Positions 47,039 to 58,091 of a stretch of 64,000 bases of DNA are shown in pieces. Below the pieces are notes generated by a model. The model was given only the letters and a program-made list of their open reading frames with translations, had not been told where the DNA came from and searched no databases. The position numbers and the translations under genes are program-made. This DNA is from Warburgia ugandensis (Eukaryota > Streptophyta > Magnoliopsida > Canellales > Canellaceae). The stretch spans positions 76,861,495 to 76,925,494 of the forward strand of contig CP141127.1 in the NCBI GenBank assembly GCA_035236585.1, in the 5' to 3' direction. The first letter of the stretch is position 1; the number at the start of each line of letters is the position of its first letter.

Positions 47039-50000
47039 TGTAACACCTCGGGTTTTTATATACCTTTTAAATACTAATAAATATAGAAATAAGAAATATA
47101 GTTGGGATCCCTAATATCAAAAAGGTTTTATTTACTAATATATTAAACACATTCTTTTTAAAACCCCCAGGTGTTATACCCTTCTAAAAAACATCACCAA
47201 AACAATTGCAAAATTTAGATGCATATGTTGCAATAAGTTTAAACCAAATCCAATATCAAATCTAATGTCAAAAATCATAGGTGCCTTCATTGTAAGCAAC
47301 TAGTGTCAAGAAAACATAATAATATGGCCCAAGGTCTATCCATCATAACATTCCACTATACTCAGTAGCATGTCCACAATATAAGTATCATAAACAAACT
47401 TAATCGTGCATACGTACATCTCATATATATAAACCTGAAACAAAGTCTATTCAATCACTCACATTAAACCATCTATCAGAGAAGATAAGGATGGTCCCCA
47501 TTGCTATCACTATCCTTCCATACTTTTGCCTTTCCTGTTATCACGCTCAACATCTGAGGCATTATAAAACAAAGTAATACCTCAACAAGCTATTGCTTGT
47601 GTAGGTACATATACATTTAATGTAATGATATTATGCCATAGAAAGAATAACCGAATAGCAAGAATTGATATAAGTATACATCACAATATCCATGAAATAC
47701 AATGCCATAAATCATGTCAATATGAGTAGCAAATTATCATGTCCAATAAAACATGGATCTCATGGAAATAAAGCATGAGTTAATAAAATCTCACATGAAC
47801 ATAATGTCAACAGTAGGGTACTGAAGATATGTGGGTGCCATGAGTGTCCCCTACACTCATACAATAGGTCATGAGTACTCATACCAATCCTCTAAGTGTC
47901 ATTACACCCAGGCTCAAAATGATATTTCAATGCTTATCATGCATACACATAGAATAAGAGTATGGATTGTCATGCTGTGGTGGTAACTATACTCTCGGGT
48001 CTACCGACTGTCGCTCCCCGTCAACACCGTAATAGGAGACTCATTGTCCGTTTGCATGGGTGGGATTGGACCACTAGTGTGGATTACCCATGATACCAAC
48101 CCCTACCAAGTGCGATTTGTGGGCAGGTCTCTATCATTCCATAAATTCAAAGGGTGGCTGGCTAGCTCTAATCCCTTATAGCATGATATCCACCAGGTGA
48201 AAGCACCCATCATAAATCACAAAACACAAAAATCATTTATCTCATAAAACTAAGAGCACTTGTGTCTCACCATTCCAAGGCGCTGCCCCTCATCATGGGG
48301 TTAGCCTCTCAAGGACTAGCCACTAGCCTCCACCACCAATTCCACGGAAATCATTCAATCTCAATGGTGCAATATAGAAAAGGTGTTTACAACGCATTAA
48401 TAATAACTATATAAGATCCACAAGTATCAAAACCCACTAAGAAAGATCAATCATAAAATCTCCTAAACATGCTATCAAAATCTCATGTCTATGATAGCAA
48501 AATAAATAAAAAATCATAAGAGCACTTATGAAAGAATCAATACCACAACAATCCCAATCAATCAACATGCCATGATAGTGTAAGATTTTAGAGAATCAGT
48601 ATGTAACATTAAATATCGTCACCTACCTCAATGAGAGAAACAACATTAAATATCCTTGTCAGTACCACAGTACTATTTCACATCATTCATTTCCCTCAAT
48701 GTAATCCATTATAAGTTTTTCTCTTAAGTTTTGTTAATTTATAAGTCAAATTGTCCAACAATCCTCTAATCTAACTTTTGATCTAGATCAATGATCTATA
48801 TCTTCTGATTTATCTTCATAAAAATCAGTTTCTATACCATCAATTACTCATTTACTTTATCTGATCATCGATTGGAGTTATAATTTGATAATTTAGCATC
48901 TCTTGATCACAAAATGCTTAATTCATTCCATCTCAATGGAAATCGAGGTGATCCAATTGTTGGATCATTATTAATAGCCTCGATTTATGATTTGATTACT
49001 AATTCCAGTCTTAATCATCAAAATCAATTTCATGTTTATCAATTTATTTTAGTGTATATTTATGATTTATATCTTGATTTGACGGTCAAATCACTCCTTG
49101 ATTGACAAATTCTAAATCTTTAGATAGATTAATAGTCTATATCAATTTCTACAATGAATATACATGATTAGATCATTAGATCCATCAATTCATCCCTTAG
49201 ATCATATAATTGAGCAAGTTCTAGGGCCTGGTCGTCCCCTGATCTGCTGATCTAAGTAATTAGATAACATATCATGAATTTGATTTGACTAGATGTGATT
49301 ATATCAAGATTCTGATACTAAAATTATGTTTGTGTTCTCGAGACAATTCCAACAGATGTTTCGGATAAAAAATCAGGCTTATGTAGCCTCCATGATTGCA
49401 AAATGAACATTTCAGTTCATTTTTTAATGGTTCGAATCAAAATCTGGGCCAAATTCCATTTAATATAGCTGTCCCTGGGATGCATCGTGTCTGGGACACA
49501 TGTCGAGAATGCACTACATGCATTTTGGTAGCTAGGGTGGTCTCGTGGGCATCTCAGATACCAGGACACCCAGGCGTCCCATCCGAACCATCTGAGCGCC
49601 CATGGATGTGTATGGGGTGCAATGTCAATCGGGGATGATGCGCCCCAATCATCCAATTAGTTTTTACTTGATCGGAGTCCCAAATGCCCAAATTTTGTTC
49701 TATTTTCATTATTCTTAAGGTTTTGAGGGTCCCTGAATCCAATGGAAGGCTCAAATCATCCATCTGATTTGTCCTTAAGGGGGGTTTTCTACTATGTCAT
49801 GATTTTTCCTAGATTAAACCCTACCTACTTAAAGTTTCTAATCTAGGTGCTGGGAATGATAAAAGACAATGGAAGGGAGTCAATTGGATGGGAAAAACAA
49901 GAAAGAAACTGAATCTTATCTCTTATATCAGTGGAAAATTTGATCTTAATGTTTTTACCCAAGATGGAGAGGTGAAAAGAAAAGATATGATCGTGATGAT

Positions 50001-50484
50001 CTTCAGGTGATCTGTTGCTGCAATGCTATGGAAGAAGCTAAGATTTGTTTGCGGTGTTGAGCACAGTTGGATCTGACCACAACTAATCATGGAGAAGGGG
50101 GAGAATGGGAGAAGAAGAAGAAGAATGATGCTTAGGAAAGGTGGGGGGAGACATTTTTGCCTTAAATTTAGTTATGGGTGGGAGACATTATGATTTTTGC
50201 CCTAATTTTTCTATTCCAAATCCATTTTAGAATGTCCAAATTCTATGACCTGCATCAGTACACCGTGGGCCCAACATGTCAAATGACAATTTTGCCCTTT
50301 TGTAAAATAATTGGACAAATTTTTTGCCCAAACTCTGATTTGGGTGTTCTTAGTGTCGTTGGATTTCATTTTTCGAGTGTAATCCAAATCTTGATGTTTC
50401 AAATCTCAATTCAATTTATAATATTTACAATTTTGGAGCTTCACTTTATTATTAAAAATTGAAATAAAATTCAAGGATATTACA
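47039..50484 (-). repeat. 3' LTR of the gypsy element
   Basis: 3446 bases from TGTAACACC (plus-strand left edge) to GGATATTACA (right edge), that is TG...CA in both readings. It aligns along its whole length with 58092-61584. It contains the family stem-loop at 47556-47583. Frames inside it (for example 48914-49105, 49396-49763, 50178-50462) are LTR sequence, not genes. Confidence 0.9.
47556..47583 (-). other. LTR stem-loop
   Basis: In LTR sense GAGGTATTA pairs with TAATGCCTC (one G-U wobble) around CTTTGTTTTA, about 517 bases before the LTR end. Confidence 0.5.
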
Positions 50485-50499
50485 TTCTTCCCACTTTAT
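50485..50499 (-). promoter_or_regulatory. Polypurine tract
   Basis: ATAAAGTGGGAAGAA in minus sense, directly before the 3' LTR start TGTAATATCC. This is the plus-strand DNA priming site of LTR elements. Confidence 0.8.
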
Positions 50500-50544
50500 A
50501 AATATTTTGTCCTCGAAATTTGCATATGGTCATTCAAACAACTC

Positions 50545-51192
50545 TAGGCATGTACTTCTCATTTCATATCTCTGTCTCCCATGTGGCCTCCTGTGTAGAG
50601 TGATGTTGCCATAGGTTCTTGACTATCAGTGATCAACTCTTGAACTTTCCTATTTAGAATTCGTACTGGCCTCTCCTCAAATGTTAAATTAAATTTCAAC
50701 TCTCCAAGGATTTGCTCAAGTAAGTGGGAAGGATTTGGCACATATTTTTGTAGCATGGATACATGGAAGACATTGTGAACATTTGCTAACTACAGGTGTA
50801 AAGCTAGCTGATAAGCAACACTCCCGATCCTCCATAAGATCTCAAAAGGGCTAACGTATCTGGGATGGAGTTTGCCCTTATTACCAAATCTCATCACTCC
50901 CTTCAAAGGGGAAACTTTCACGAAGACATGATCACCAACATCAAATTTTAGATCCTTTTGCCTCTTATCTACATAGCTCTTTTGATGGCTATGTGTTGTT
51001 AGTAGTCGCTTCCAAACTAATTGGACTTTCTCTACACATTGTTCCACCAATTATGATTTCATGAGGCATTTCTCTCCTACATCGCTCCAACACAAGGGTG
51101 ACCAACAAGGTCTACCGTAAAGTACCTCATATAGAGCCATGCAGATGCTCGCATGGTAACTGTTATTATATGCAAACTCCATAAGCAGTAAA
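50545..51192 (-). pseudogene. Gypsy integrase C-terminal part
   Basis: Minus-strand frames give LLLMEFAYNNSYHASICMAL and YGRPCWSPLCW (51185-51085), VDKRQKDLKFDVGDHVFVKV near 50950, RYVSPFEILWRIGSVAYQLA near 50840, then NVHNVFHVSMLQKYVPNPSH near 50775-50710 and RPVRILNRKVQEL near 50670-50630. These are the end of the integrase core, the C-terminal GPF/Y-type module and a decayed chromodomain-like tail. Stops break the frame at several places. Its upstream half lies beyond 53894. Confidence 0.85.
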
Positions 51193-51197
51193 TGATC

Positions 51198-53893
51198 TAT
51201 AACATTTACTATTTTAAATATTAGGAAAATTTTAATAATAAGAATAAATGGAATAAATAAATAATAATGATGTATATAGTTATAATTAAGAGGGGGGAGT
51301 GTCACAAATGCACTTCCCTCCCCCTCCTCTCTATTCCCATAACTGAGCCACTAGCGACGACCTTCGGGCCATAGGCATTCCCGGCTACTGGACAAACTTG
51401 GCGGGCTCTCACCTTCCTCCTACTAGCCAGACCAAGGTAGGCTCGCCCCACTCTTTTCTATATACTTCTTTCCAAGTTTATCGAACGGTAAAGTTAGGCG
51501 TTACTATTGCCTTGGGAAAAAGTTGATGTAACAGTGTCAGATGAGGATCTGGACCGTTCATCTTGAACGTAACAATGCAAGGAACACGCCCATAAAATCT
51601 CAAGGTGATCGGACGATTAGAGACGCTGAAAAACCCCAAAAATAGTATGCTGAGAGTTTTCAAAAATGCAATAAAAATCAAGAAAAAATGATAGATTTAG
51701 GAGGGATTTGTGAGAATAGAGGGTGAAAATGAAATGTACGCGAAAAACTGGATGCATAGGTGAAAAAATTGCAAAAAAAGGAGCATCTGGGGTCACTAGT
51801 GACGGCGAACCAGTCCGGTCATCATTCTTGGCAACGGTGACCGCACCAGGCTGAGGATGCTTGCACTAGATGTGAGACACGCAGCACTGCATAGACGCCC
51901 GTCACTGCCAAGCGTGATGCGCGGTGACATTGGTGGGCCACGTGGCGCACCAGATGTGCACCACTTGGGAGACACATGGCGCAACACGCATGCACCATGC
52001 GGGAAGAAAAATGAACAGAGGTGGGAGCGCCACGCGGCGCGACGAGCGGGCGCCAAGCGGTGAGACTCGCACGAGCCACGCGCGCATTGTTTTCCCCCTG
52101 TGCAGAGTGCGTCTACAAACGGGCGATCCACGCACACTGGTTCTAGACGCGCACCACGCGCCGCATGTGCGAGGAGCCCTTTTTCTTGTTTTTGAGGTTT
52201 TTTTACCCTTTTATTCATAAAAAAATGTGATTTTAAGAGTTACAGAGGTTCAAATCACGATCCGAAAGAGGCGTTGTGATGGTCTCAACAAGGCGGACCT
52301 AGATTTAAAACAAAAATCTAGTTTAGAGTAGCTTTTTAATAGCCAAACTACTAAGCACTATTCAATGACTTAGATTAAGCCGATTAATGGATGATCAGGC
52401 TTTAGATTTTGGTTGTATACATTAAACATGAAATGATTATAAGATTAGAAGAACAGGCCATATTGAATTGTCAAGAAACAATGATTCTGATGATTGATTT
52501 GAGCAGTCCCTTAAGAGGTGTTGATCAAAGAATGATCAGACCATCAGATCGACACGCGATCACAAAGATAACTGTGGTTTACTAAAGGAAATAGAAAATT
52601 TAGGGATCATGGAGGAAATGAGAGGCCTAACAATTAATAATGATTTATGGTGTGACAAGTACATTAGGGCATATACCTTAATATCGTTTACGTGTTTGTT
52701 TAGGATATTGTGATATCGAGGTAGGTGATTTCATTCACAAATTTTCATGATTCTCAAATGATGACTTGGTGATTTGAATTTTGAGGCATATGATTTATGC
52801 CTTACCCTATGCATGAGATTAATTTCAGCATGTAGTTTCTCATGTGCGTGCTATCTTTCGAGTGATTCTTGCATACACTATTTCTAATATATTTCATGTT
52901 ATTCACTTGATTATTGGTTTTTTTGACATGTGGGAGTCGCTCTGTCTTGATGTTTGAGACTATTGATCCTGTGGTAGGAAGCATTTCTTCACCCTGTGAG
53001 TACTTGAGTGCCCGTGAGGGTGAAAGGGTGAAAGCGGCTGGTACAAAGAGCTGACCCCACATTGCCATGAGTGTACTTGAGACACTCATAGGGCTTGACT
53101 ATAGATGATGTTCGACACTTTTGTGATGCAGTCATGCGTTTCCAAATTTTCTTGGATTGTGCATGTCCTGATATCATGATTGATGATATCTTATTTATTT
53201 CATGGACTTGGTATGTCCTTCATTGTGTAATTTAATGCTTTATATATATGTATGATCATCTTATGATCTTTATGCCTTGCGTCATGTGATTTTTTTTATT
53301 GAGTTTACTTTGAATGTATATCACCTACATAAGCATGACTTGCTAAGGCATTGCTTTGTTTTGCAATGCCTCACAATTAGAGCGCGACAGTCAGAAAGGG
53401 AAGCAGGTGGACTAGAGTGAAGTTGGATGGGGGCTTGAGGACCAGATATTGTCAGATTCAAAGACATAGTAGTGTACATTTGTTGGACTGGTATTGGATA
53501 TTTGGAAATCTACTTAGTCATTGTATATATTGATAGATTAGACCCCTATCACTGTATAGTATGCATATGCTTATACATGGATGATGTGGTGATCTTGGAC
53601 AGACCCTAGAGCTTTGGAACTTTCACTATCATGTATCTTTACAGTTGTAAAATTTCACCGTGGTTTTAAATTGTGAGCATGCTCAAAAGGTTTACTTTTG
53701 GTTCTATTTATTCAGGGTAATTTTTGAGGTGAAATGACCCTCGGGGTTTTCTTCATTGGTATTTTTTCTTGACGTTGTGAAAAGTTTTAAATTTTGAGTT
53801 TTAAGTTCTAGGATCCCATCTATTTTCTATCAATAAACTATTATTATTTTCATATACATATGAAAAAGGATTTGGAAAACTCGGGGTGTCACA
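51198..53893 (+). mobile_element. Solo LTR nested in gypsy integrase
   Basis: A 2696-base non-coding insert bounded by TGATC at 51193-51197 and 53894-53898, a perfect five-base target duplication. Its right end (ACTCGGGGTGTCACA) matches the ends of the other long LTRs in plus sense; its left end reads TATAAC, a G-to-A change from TGTAAC. Removing it restores integrase GKWDDH joined to LLLMEFAYNN. It carries the family stem-loop at 53346-53371. A CpG-rich section at 51790-52190 opens several overlapping frames on both strands; none is a gene. Confidence 0.9.
53346..53371 (+). other. LTR stem-loop
   Basis: AGGCATTGC (53346-53354) and GCAATGCCT (53363-53371) form a perfect nine-base stem around an eight-base T-rich loop, 522 bases before the LTR end. 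Confidence 0.55.
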
Positions 53894-54305
53894 TGATCAT
53901 CCCATTTACCCTTCCAATCCATGACACAAGCCCTTAGCATGTCCTCGATAATTTCGATGGTCCTCTCTATCTGACCATCTGTCTAGGGGTGGAAGGCCGT
54001 GCTAAACTTTAAATTCAAACCCAAAGCCTCCTGAACACTTTGCCAATACCTGGAAGTGAATCTGGTATACTTGTCTGAAACAATGTTCAAGGAAATCCCA
54101 TGCAAGCTTACAATCTCCTTAATGTGCAATCTCACCAAATTTTCTGACCTTGTCTGATGGGGAAGAAATGTGTAGATTTTGTTAGTCTGTCCACAATGAC
54201 CCATATCATATCATATCCACTAGCTGTCATTATAAGGCTACTATGAAATCCATGGTGATATGATCCCATTTCCATTCTAGTAGGTCTCAGGTCTGAAGTA
54301 ACCCT
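53894..54305 (-). pseudogene. Gypsy integrase core, N-terminal part
   Basis: Minus-strand translation gives SLNIVSDKYTRFTSRYW near 54090-54040 (family SDRDPRFTSRFW, with the second catalytic Asp kept), [18 protein letters not shown] near 54010-53965 (with the catalytic Glu region) and [16 protein letters not shown] at 53940-53894. Frame breaks are present. The core is cut after GKWDDH by the nested solo LTR. Confidence 0.85.
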
Positions 54306-54915
54306 AAAGATCTTTGATGCTCAACCTTGATCTACTGACAGGTCAGACACTATGCCGCACAGTCCCCAACATCTCTCTTCATCCCATCCTACAAAAAATG
54401 TCGTCTCATGTCTTGGTACATCTTCGTACCTCCAAGATGAATAGTGAACTATGGTTGGAGAGCCTCTTATAGTAGCTTATGCCTCAAATCGTCAATCGTA
54501 GGGATTATTAGTCTGTCTTGAAATCAAATGCCACCATCTAGTCCTTTAGTGAAACCAGCCTTACATGTTAAGGCCTATGTCTTTGCATCCATAGTCTGTG
54601 CTTGTAAAATCAAGGTCTTTTATGCTTAGCCTTAACCTGCTGACAGGTCAGACACTGTGCCACATACTCGCTAACATCTTTCTTCATCCCATCCTACTAG
54701 AAATGTCATCTTAGGTCTTGGTACATCTTTGTGCCCTTAGGATGAATAGTGAATTGTGATTGGTGAGCCTCCTGTAGTTGCTTATGTCTCAAATCATCAG
54801 TCGTGGGGACTATTAGTCTGTCCTAAAATTGAATGCCACCATCCAATCCTCTAGTGAAACCAACCTTATCTGTTAAGGCTTGTGTCTCTGCATCCATGGT
54901 CTGTGCTTGTAAAAT
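54306..54915. repeat. 305-bp tandem duplication in the RNase H-integrase linker
   Basis: Two adjacent copies, 54306-54610 and 54611-54915, aligned by CTGACAGGTCAGACAC at offset 305. Each encodes, in minus sense, the zinc-binding segment with CLTCQ (YVAQCLTCQQVK in the copy at 54611-54915, stop-containing in the other). Standard elements have one such segment. The copies differ at many positions, so the duplication is old. Confidence 0.85.
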
Positions 54916-55500
54916 CATATCAAGGAACTTTGATCTGACTAACAAGTTAGCAATCATTGCCCTCGACTTCCTACTCAATGCATCTACAACCACATTTGCT
55001 TTCCCAAGGTGATATTGAATAGTAAAATCAAATTCCTTGAGATATTCCATCTATCTGCACTATCTCATGTTCAAATCGTCATGTGTAAAGAAGTACTTGA
55101 GGCTCTTGTGGTTAGTGAACACCTCGAACTTCTTGCCATATAAATAATGTCTCTAGGACTTCAATGTAAATACCACTACTACTAACTCCAGAACATGGGT
55201 TGGGTAATTCATCTCATGAGTTTTAGCTGCCTAGATGCATAGGCGATCACCTTCCCATACTACATCAATATCGCTCTTAGGCCCTTACCCAAACATCACA
55301 ATAAACTACATAACCACTAGAACCTGAGGGTAAGGCCACAACCTCCTCTTGAATTCCTGAAAGCTCTCTTTATAGACATTAATCCAAATGAACTTAGTGT
55401 CTTTCCTAGTCAAGGTAGTCAAAGGTAATGCAATCCTCGAGAACCCCTCGAAGAATTAGTAATAATAACCTGCCAAACAGAGGAAACTATGTATCTAGGT
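54820..55500 (-). pseudogene. Gypsy RNase H domain
   Basis: Minus-strand translation gives [20 protein letters not shown] near 55140-55080 and FDFTIQYHLGKANVVVDALS near 55035-54970. The family form is FTDHKSLKY and YHPGKANVVADALSRKS. The Asp of TDH is Asn here, a change expected to harm activity. Stops interrupt the frame. Confidence 0.8.
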
Positions 55501-56330
55501 TATTGTCATAGGTTTCTCCCAATGTAACACTATTTCCACCTTGGTTGGGTCTATAGCCACTCCATCCTTTGATACCACGGGGCCTAAAAATTGCACCTGT
55601 TCCAACCAAAAATCACATTTACTGAATTTTGCGTACAAGCGATGTTGACGAAGGGTGTTCAATATCATATAGAGGTGTTCCCTGTGTGCCTCATGGCTAG
55701 GTGAGTATACTAGGATGTCATAAACCAAGATGATAATGAACTTATCTAAGTAATCTTAGAAGACTCGGTTCATTAGATCCATGAACACTGCTGGCTCGTT
55801 GGTTAACCTGAAAGGCATCACTAAGAACTCATAGTGGCCATAACAACTCCTAAATGTAGTCTTTGGAGCATCCTCTCTTCTGATCCTCAGTTGATGGTAG
55901 CTTGATCTTAGATTTATCTTAGAGAACACTTAAGTCGATTGGAGCTAATTGAATAAATCATCGATGTAAGGCAAGGGGCATCAGTTCTTCAAAGTGACAC
56001 TATTCAGCAACTGATAGTCAATGCATAACCTTAATGATCCATCCTTTTTATTCAAGAAGAGAGTTAGTGCTCCCCAAGGAGACCCACTTGGCCTGATGAA
56101 ACCCTTATCAAGTAACTCCTACAACTGCACCTTAAGCTCTCTCAACTTTGCTGGAGCCATCCTGTATGGTGTCTTAGAGATGGGTGATGTACCTGGTACT
56201 AAATCAATGGTAAAGTCAATCTCTCTACTCAGCGGTAATCCTGATAACTCCTTAGGAAAGACATCTGTGAATTCTCGGACAACATTAATATCCTCAATCT
56301 GAGGTTGCTTACTGTCCTCTACAGTCACAT
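55500..56330 (-). pseudogene. Gypsy reverse transcriptase domain
   Basis: Minus-strand segments in order: [20 protein letters not shown] (about 56225-56165), [11 protein letters not shown]...SPWGA then [20 protein letters not shown] (about 56115-56010), FIIILVYDILVYS (about 55730-55690) and KCDFWLEQVQFLG (about 55620-55580). The catalytic (F/Y)xDD box reads V-Y-D: the first Asp is Tyr (GAT to TAT), so the enzyme would be dead even apart from the stops. Confidence 0.85.
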
Positions 56331-56398
56331 AAGCGAGGAATGTTTAGCACCCTCATGCATAACACCATGCCTCCCTCATAGCAGAGACGATACATGTA

Positions 56399-56760
56399 CT
56401 AGCCATCCTCTTTTTGCCCTGAAACATAATCACTAGTTACCCAAGTACATAAAAAAACAATTTGCTTCTTACTGTAGTTAACATCAGCCCAATATGTAGC
56501 TAACCAATCCATCCCTAATATGACATCATAATCGACTAGATCCAATAGAATGAGGTCTAATTCCATCCTCATGCATGATATCTCCATTGGTTTCTCTTGA
56601 AGATACTCAGTAACCTCTATAATCTCTTGCATCGATGTCAAAATATCCAACCCAAATGCTAATTTATGCACACATACATCAAGGCAAGATGCAAAAGCAC
56701 ATGAAATGAAAGAATGAGTGGACCCTATGTCAAAAGGGCCTTGGCATGTCTGTCTTAAAC
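56399..56760 (-). pseudogene. Gypsy aspartic protease domain
   Basis: Minus-strand translation gives FDIGSTHSFIS near 56737-56705, the catalytic Asp-x-Gly-Ser motif, then the open frame 56671-56399 with VDYDVILGMDWLATY. Both are characteristic of gypsy protease. The motif residues are intact; length is normal. Confidence 0.8.
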
Positions 56761-57955
56761 CAAAAGAGTACCTTCAACAACCTGATTTGAGGCTTGTGCC
56801 TACCCCAATGTCATAGCGAAAACTTGCCCTTGACTACATGGCGCAATCCCAGTCTTGATTTGCATTCCCTTCTGCTTCTTAGCGCATTCTCTAAGAAAAT
56901 GTCCTACCTCCCCATAGCCATAACACCTGAATGGTTGTCTCTAAAAAGGTGGCTGTTGCTGCTGAGGCTATTGCTGGTATTGCTATCTATCAGGTCTGTT
57001 GCATATTCGTCCAGTGTACCAACCCTTATATTTATCACATTTCTTATTATCCATGTCTCTCCTAGGCTTAGTCTACTGCTAATGAACTAGAGCTCTTTGT
57101 GACTATATTGCACCAAAAGGTCTCTTGCCCATACCGGACTAATATGAGTTTTCTCTAGTCTGAAGAGAATTCTTCTCAAGCATGGAGGCCATATCAGCAG
57201 CATCCCATACAATCGTAGGTCATGAAGGAATCACCCGAGTCCCTAGCCAGGGTGTCAACCTATCCACAAATCTTTCCACGGCCTCCTTATCCAAGGGAAG
57301 AGCATTAACAGCAAATCTCCTCAGCTTGGTGAATTAATTCAAATACTGATGAACTATCATATCTGGCTACTCCATGGTGGCGAATGCAATGCATACTACG
57401 GCAAATACTGATCATCAAAGGCCTGCTTAAAGGCCTCCTAGGTAATAGTCTCTATAGAAGATGAATGTGTATGCAGAAAAGTTTGCACTAGAAACCTACC
57501 TCACCCTTCAGTATGTAGATAGTTACTCGAACCTGATCCTCAGCTAAAACTTTCATAGCTTTAAATGTTCTCTGTACCTCAAATAGCCATCTGTCTGCGT
57601 CCTCAGTGCCACCGTCTCCATAGAAAGGTGGTACCTTCTTTTGAAATTGCTCTAACAATTTATCTATCTTGCTCGAACTCCATGAGGCATCACGCTTAGT
57701 AGTCTTAAATGTTGGTGGTGCCTACACCTGGTGAGTCGATAGGATAGATGAATCTAATGGTGCCATTGGAGGCATCTCCATGGGTGCTGTGTTCGCAGCT
57801 TGCCTTGTAGCCCTAGTCTATTACTGTATCAGTGGTATCAACCCTTGTACCACTATGTTTACCAAGTCAGCTTTATGTTCCCCTTGCCCAAGGGACTCAA
57901 CAGGAGGGATAACTGGTGGAGTAGGGGTGAACTTTGTCCTTCTTCGAGGAGCCAT
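56761..57955 (-). pseudogene. Gypsy gag with altered zinc knuckle
   Basis: Starts at ATG 57955 (MAPRRRTKFTP), 119 bases after the primer binding site in element sense. A capsid segment FQKKVPPFYGDGGTEDADRW lies at about 57645-57590. The zinc knuckle near 56935-56895 reads CYGYGEVGHFLREC, with the second Cys of C-X2-C-X4-H-X4-C replaced by Tyr. Stops and frameshifts break the frame, so no intact gag is made. Confidence 0.8.
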
Positions 57956-58073
57956 CTATTAGAAATTCAATTATTACTAAGTATAAGATCCTCCCTCTAA
58001 ATTCCCCTTCAACAATGAGTTATGGGCTATCACATATATAAGTTGACCCTTCAAATTATTATGATGGAATAGA

Positions 58074-58089
58074 CTGGGCTTTGATACCA
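58074..58089 (-). promoter_or_regulatory. Primer binding site, initiator-Met tRNA type
   Basis: TGGTATCAAAGCCCAG in element sense, two bases inside the 5' LTR end. The usual site is TGGTATCAGAGCC, complementary to the 3' end of plant initiator methionine tRNA; one G is A here. Confidence 0.85.
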
Positions 58090-58091
58090 AC

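Noticed and set aside
51200-51305. A 109-bp LTR ending at the internal GTGTCAC near 51300
   Set aside because: The target duplication TGATC and the matching LTR end at 53893 show the insert is one 2.7-kb LTR; the inner GTGTCAC is chance.
51796-52220. Several overlapping frames up to 140 codons, both strands
   Set aside because: CpG-rich part of the nested solo LTR; frames are mutually overlapping and have no recognisable domain.
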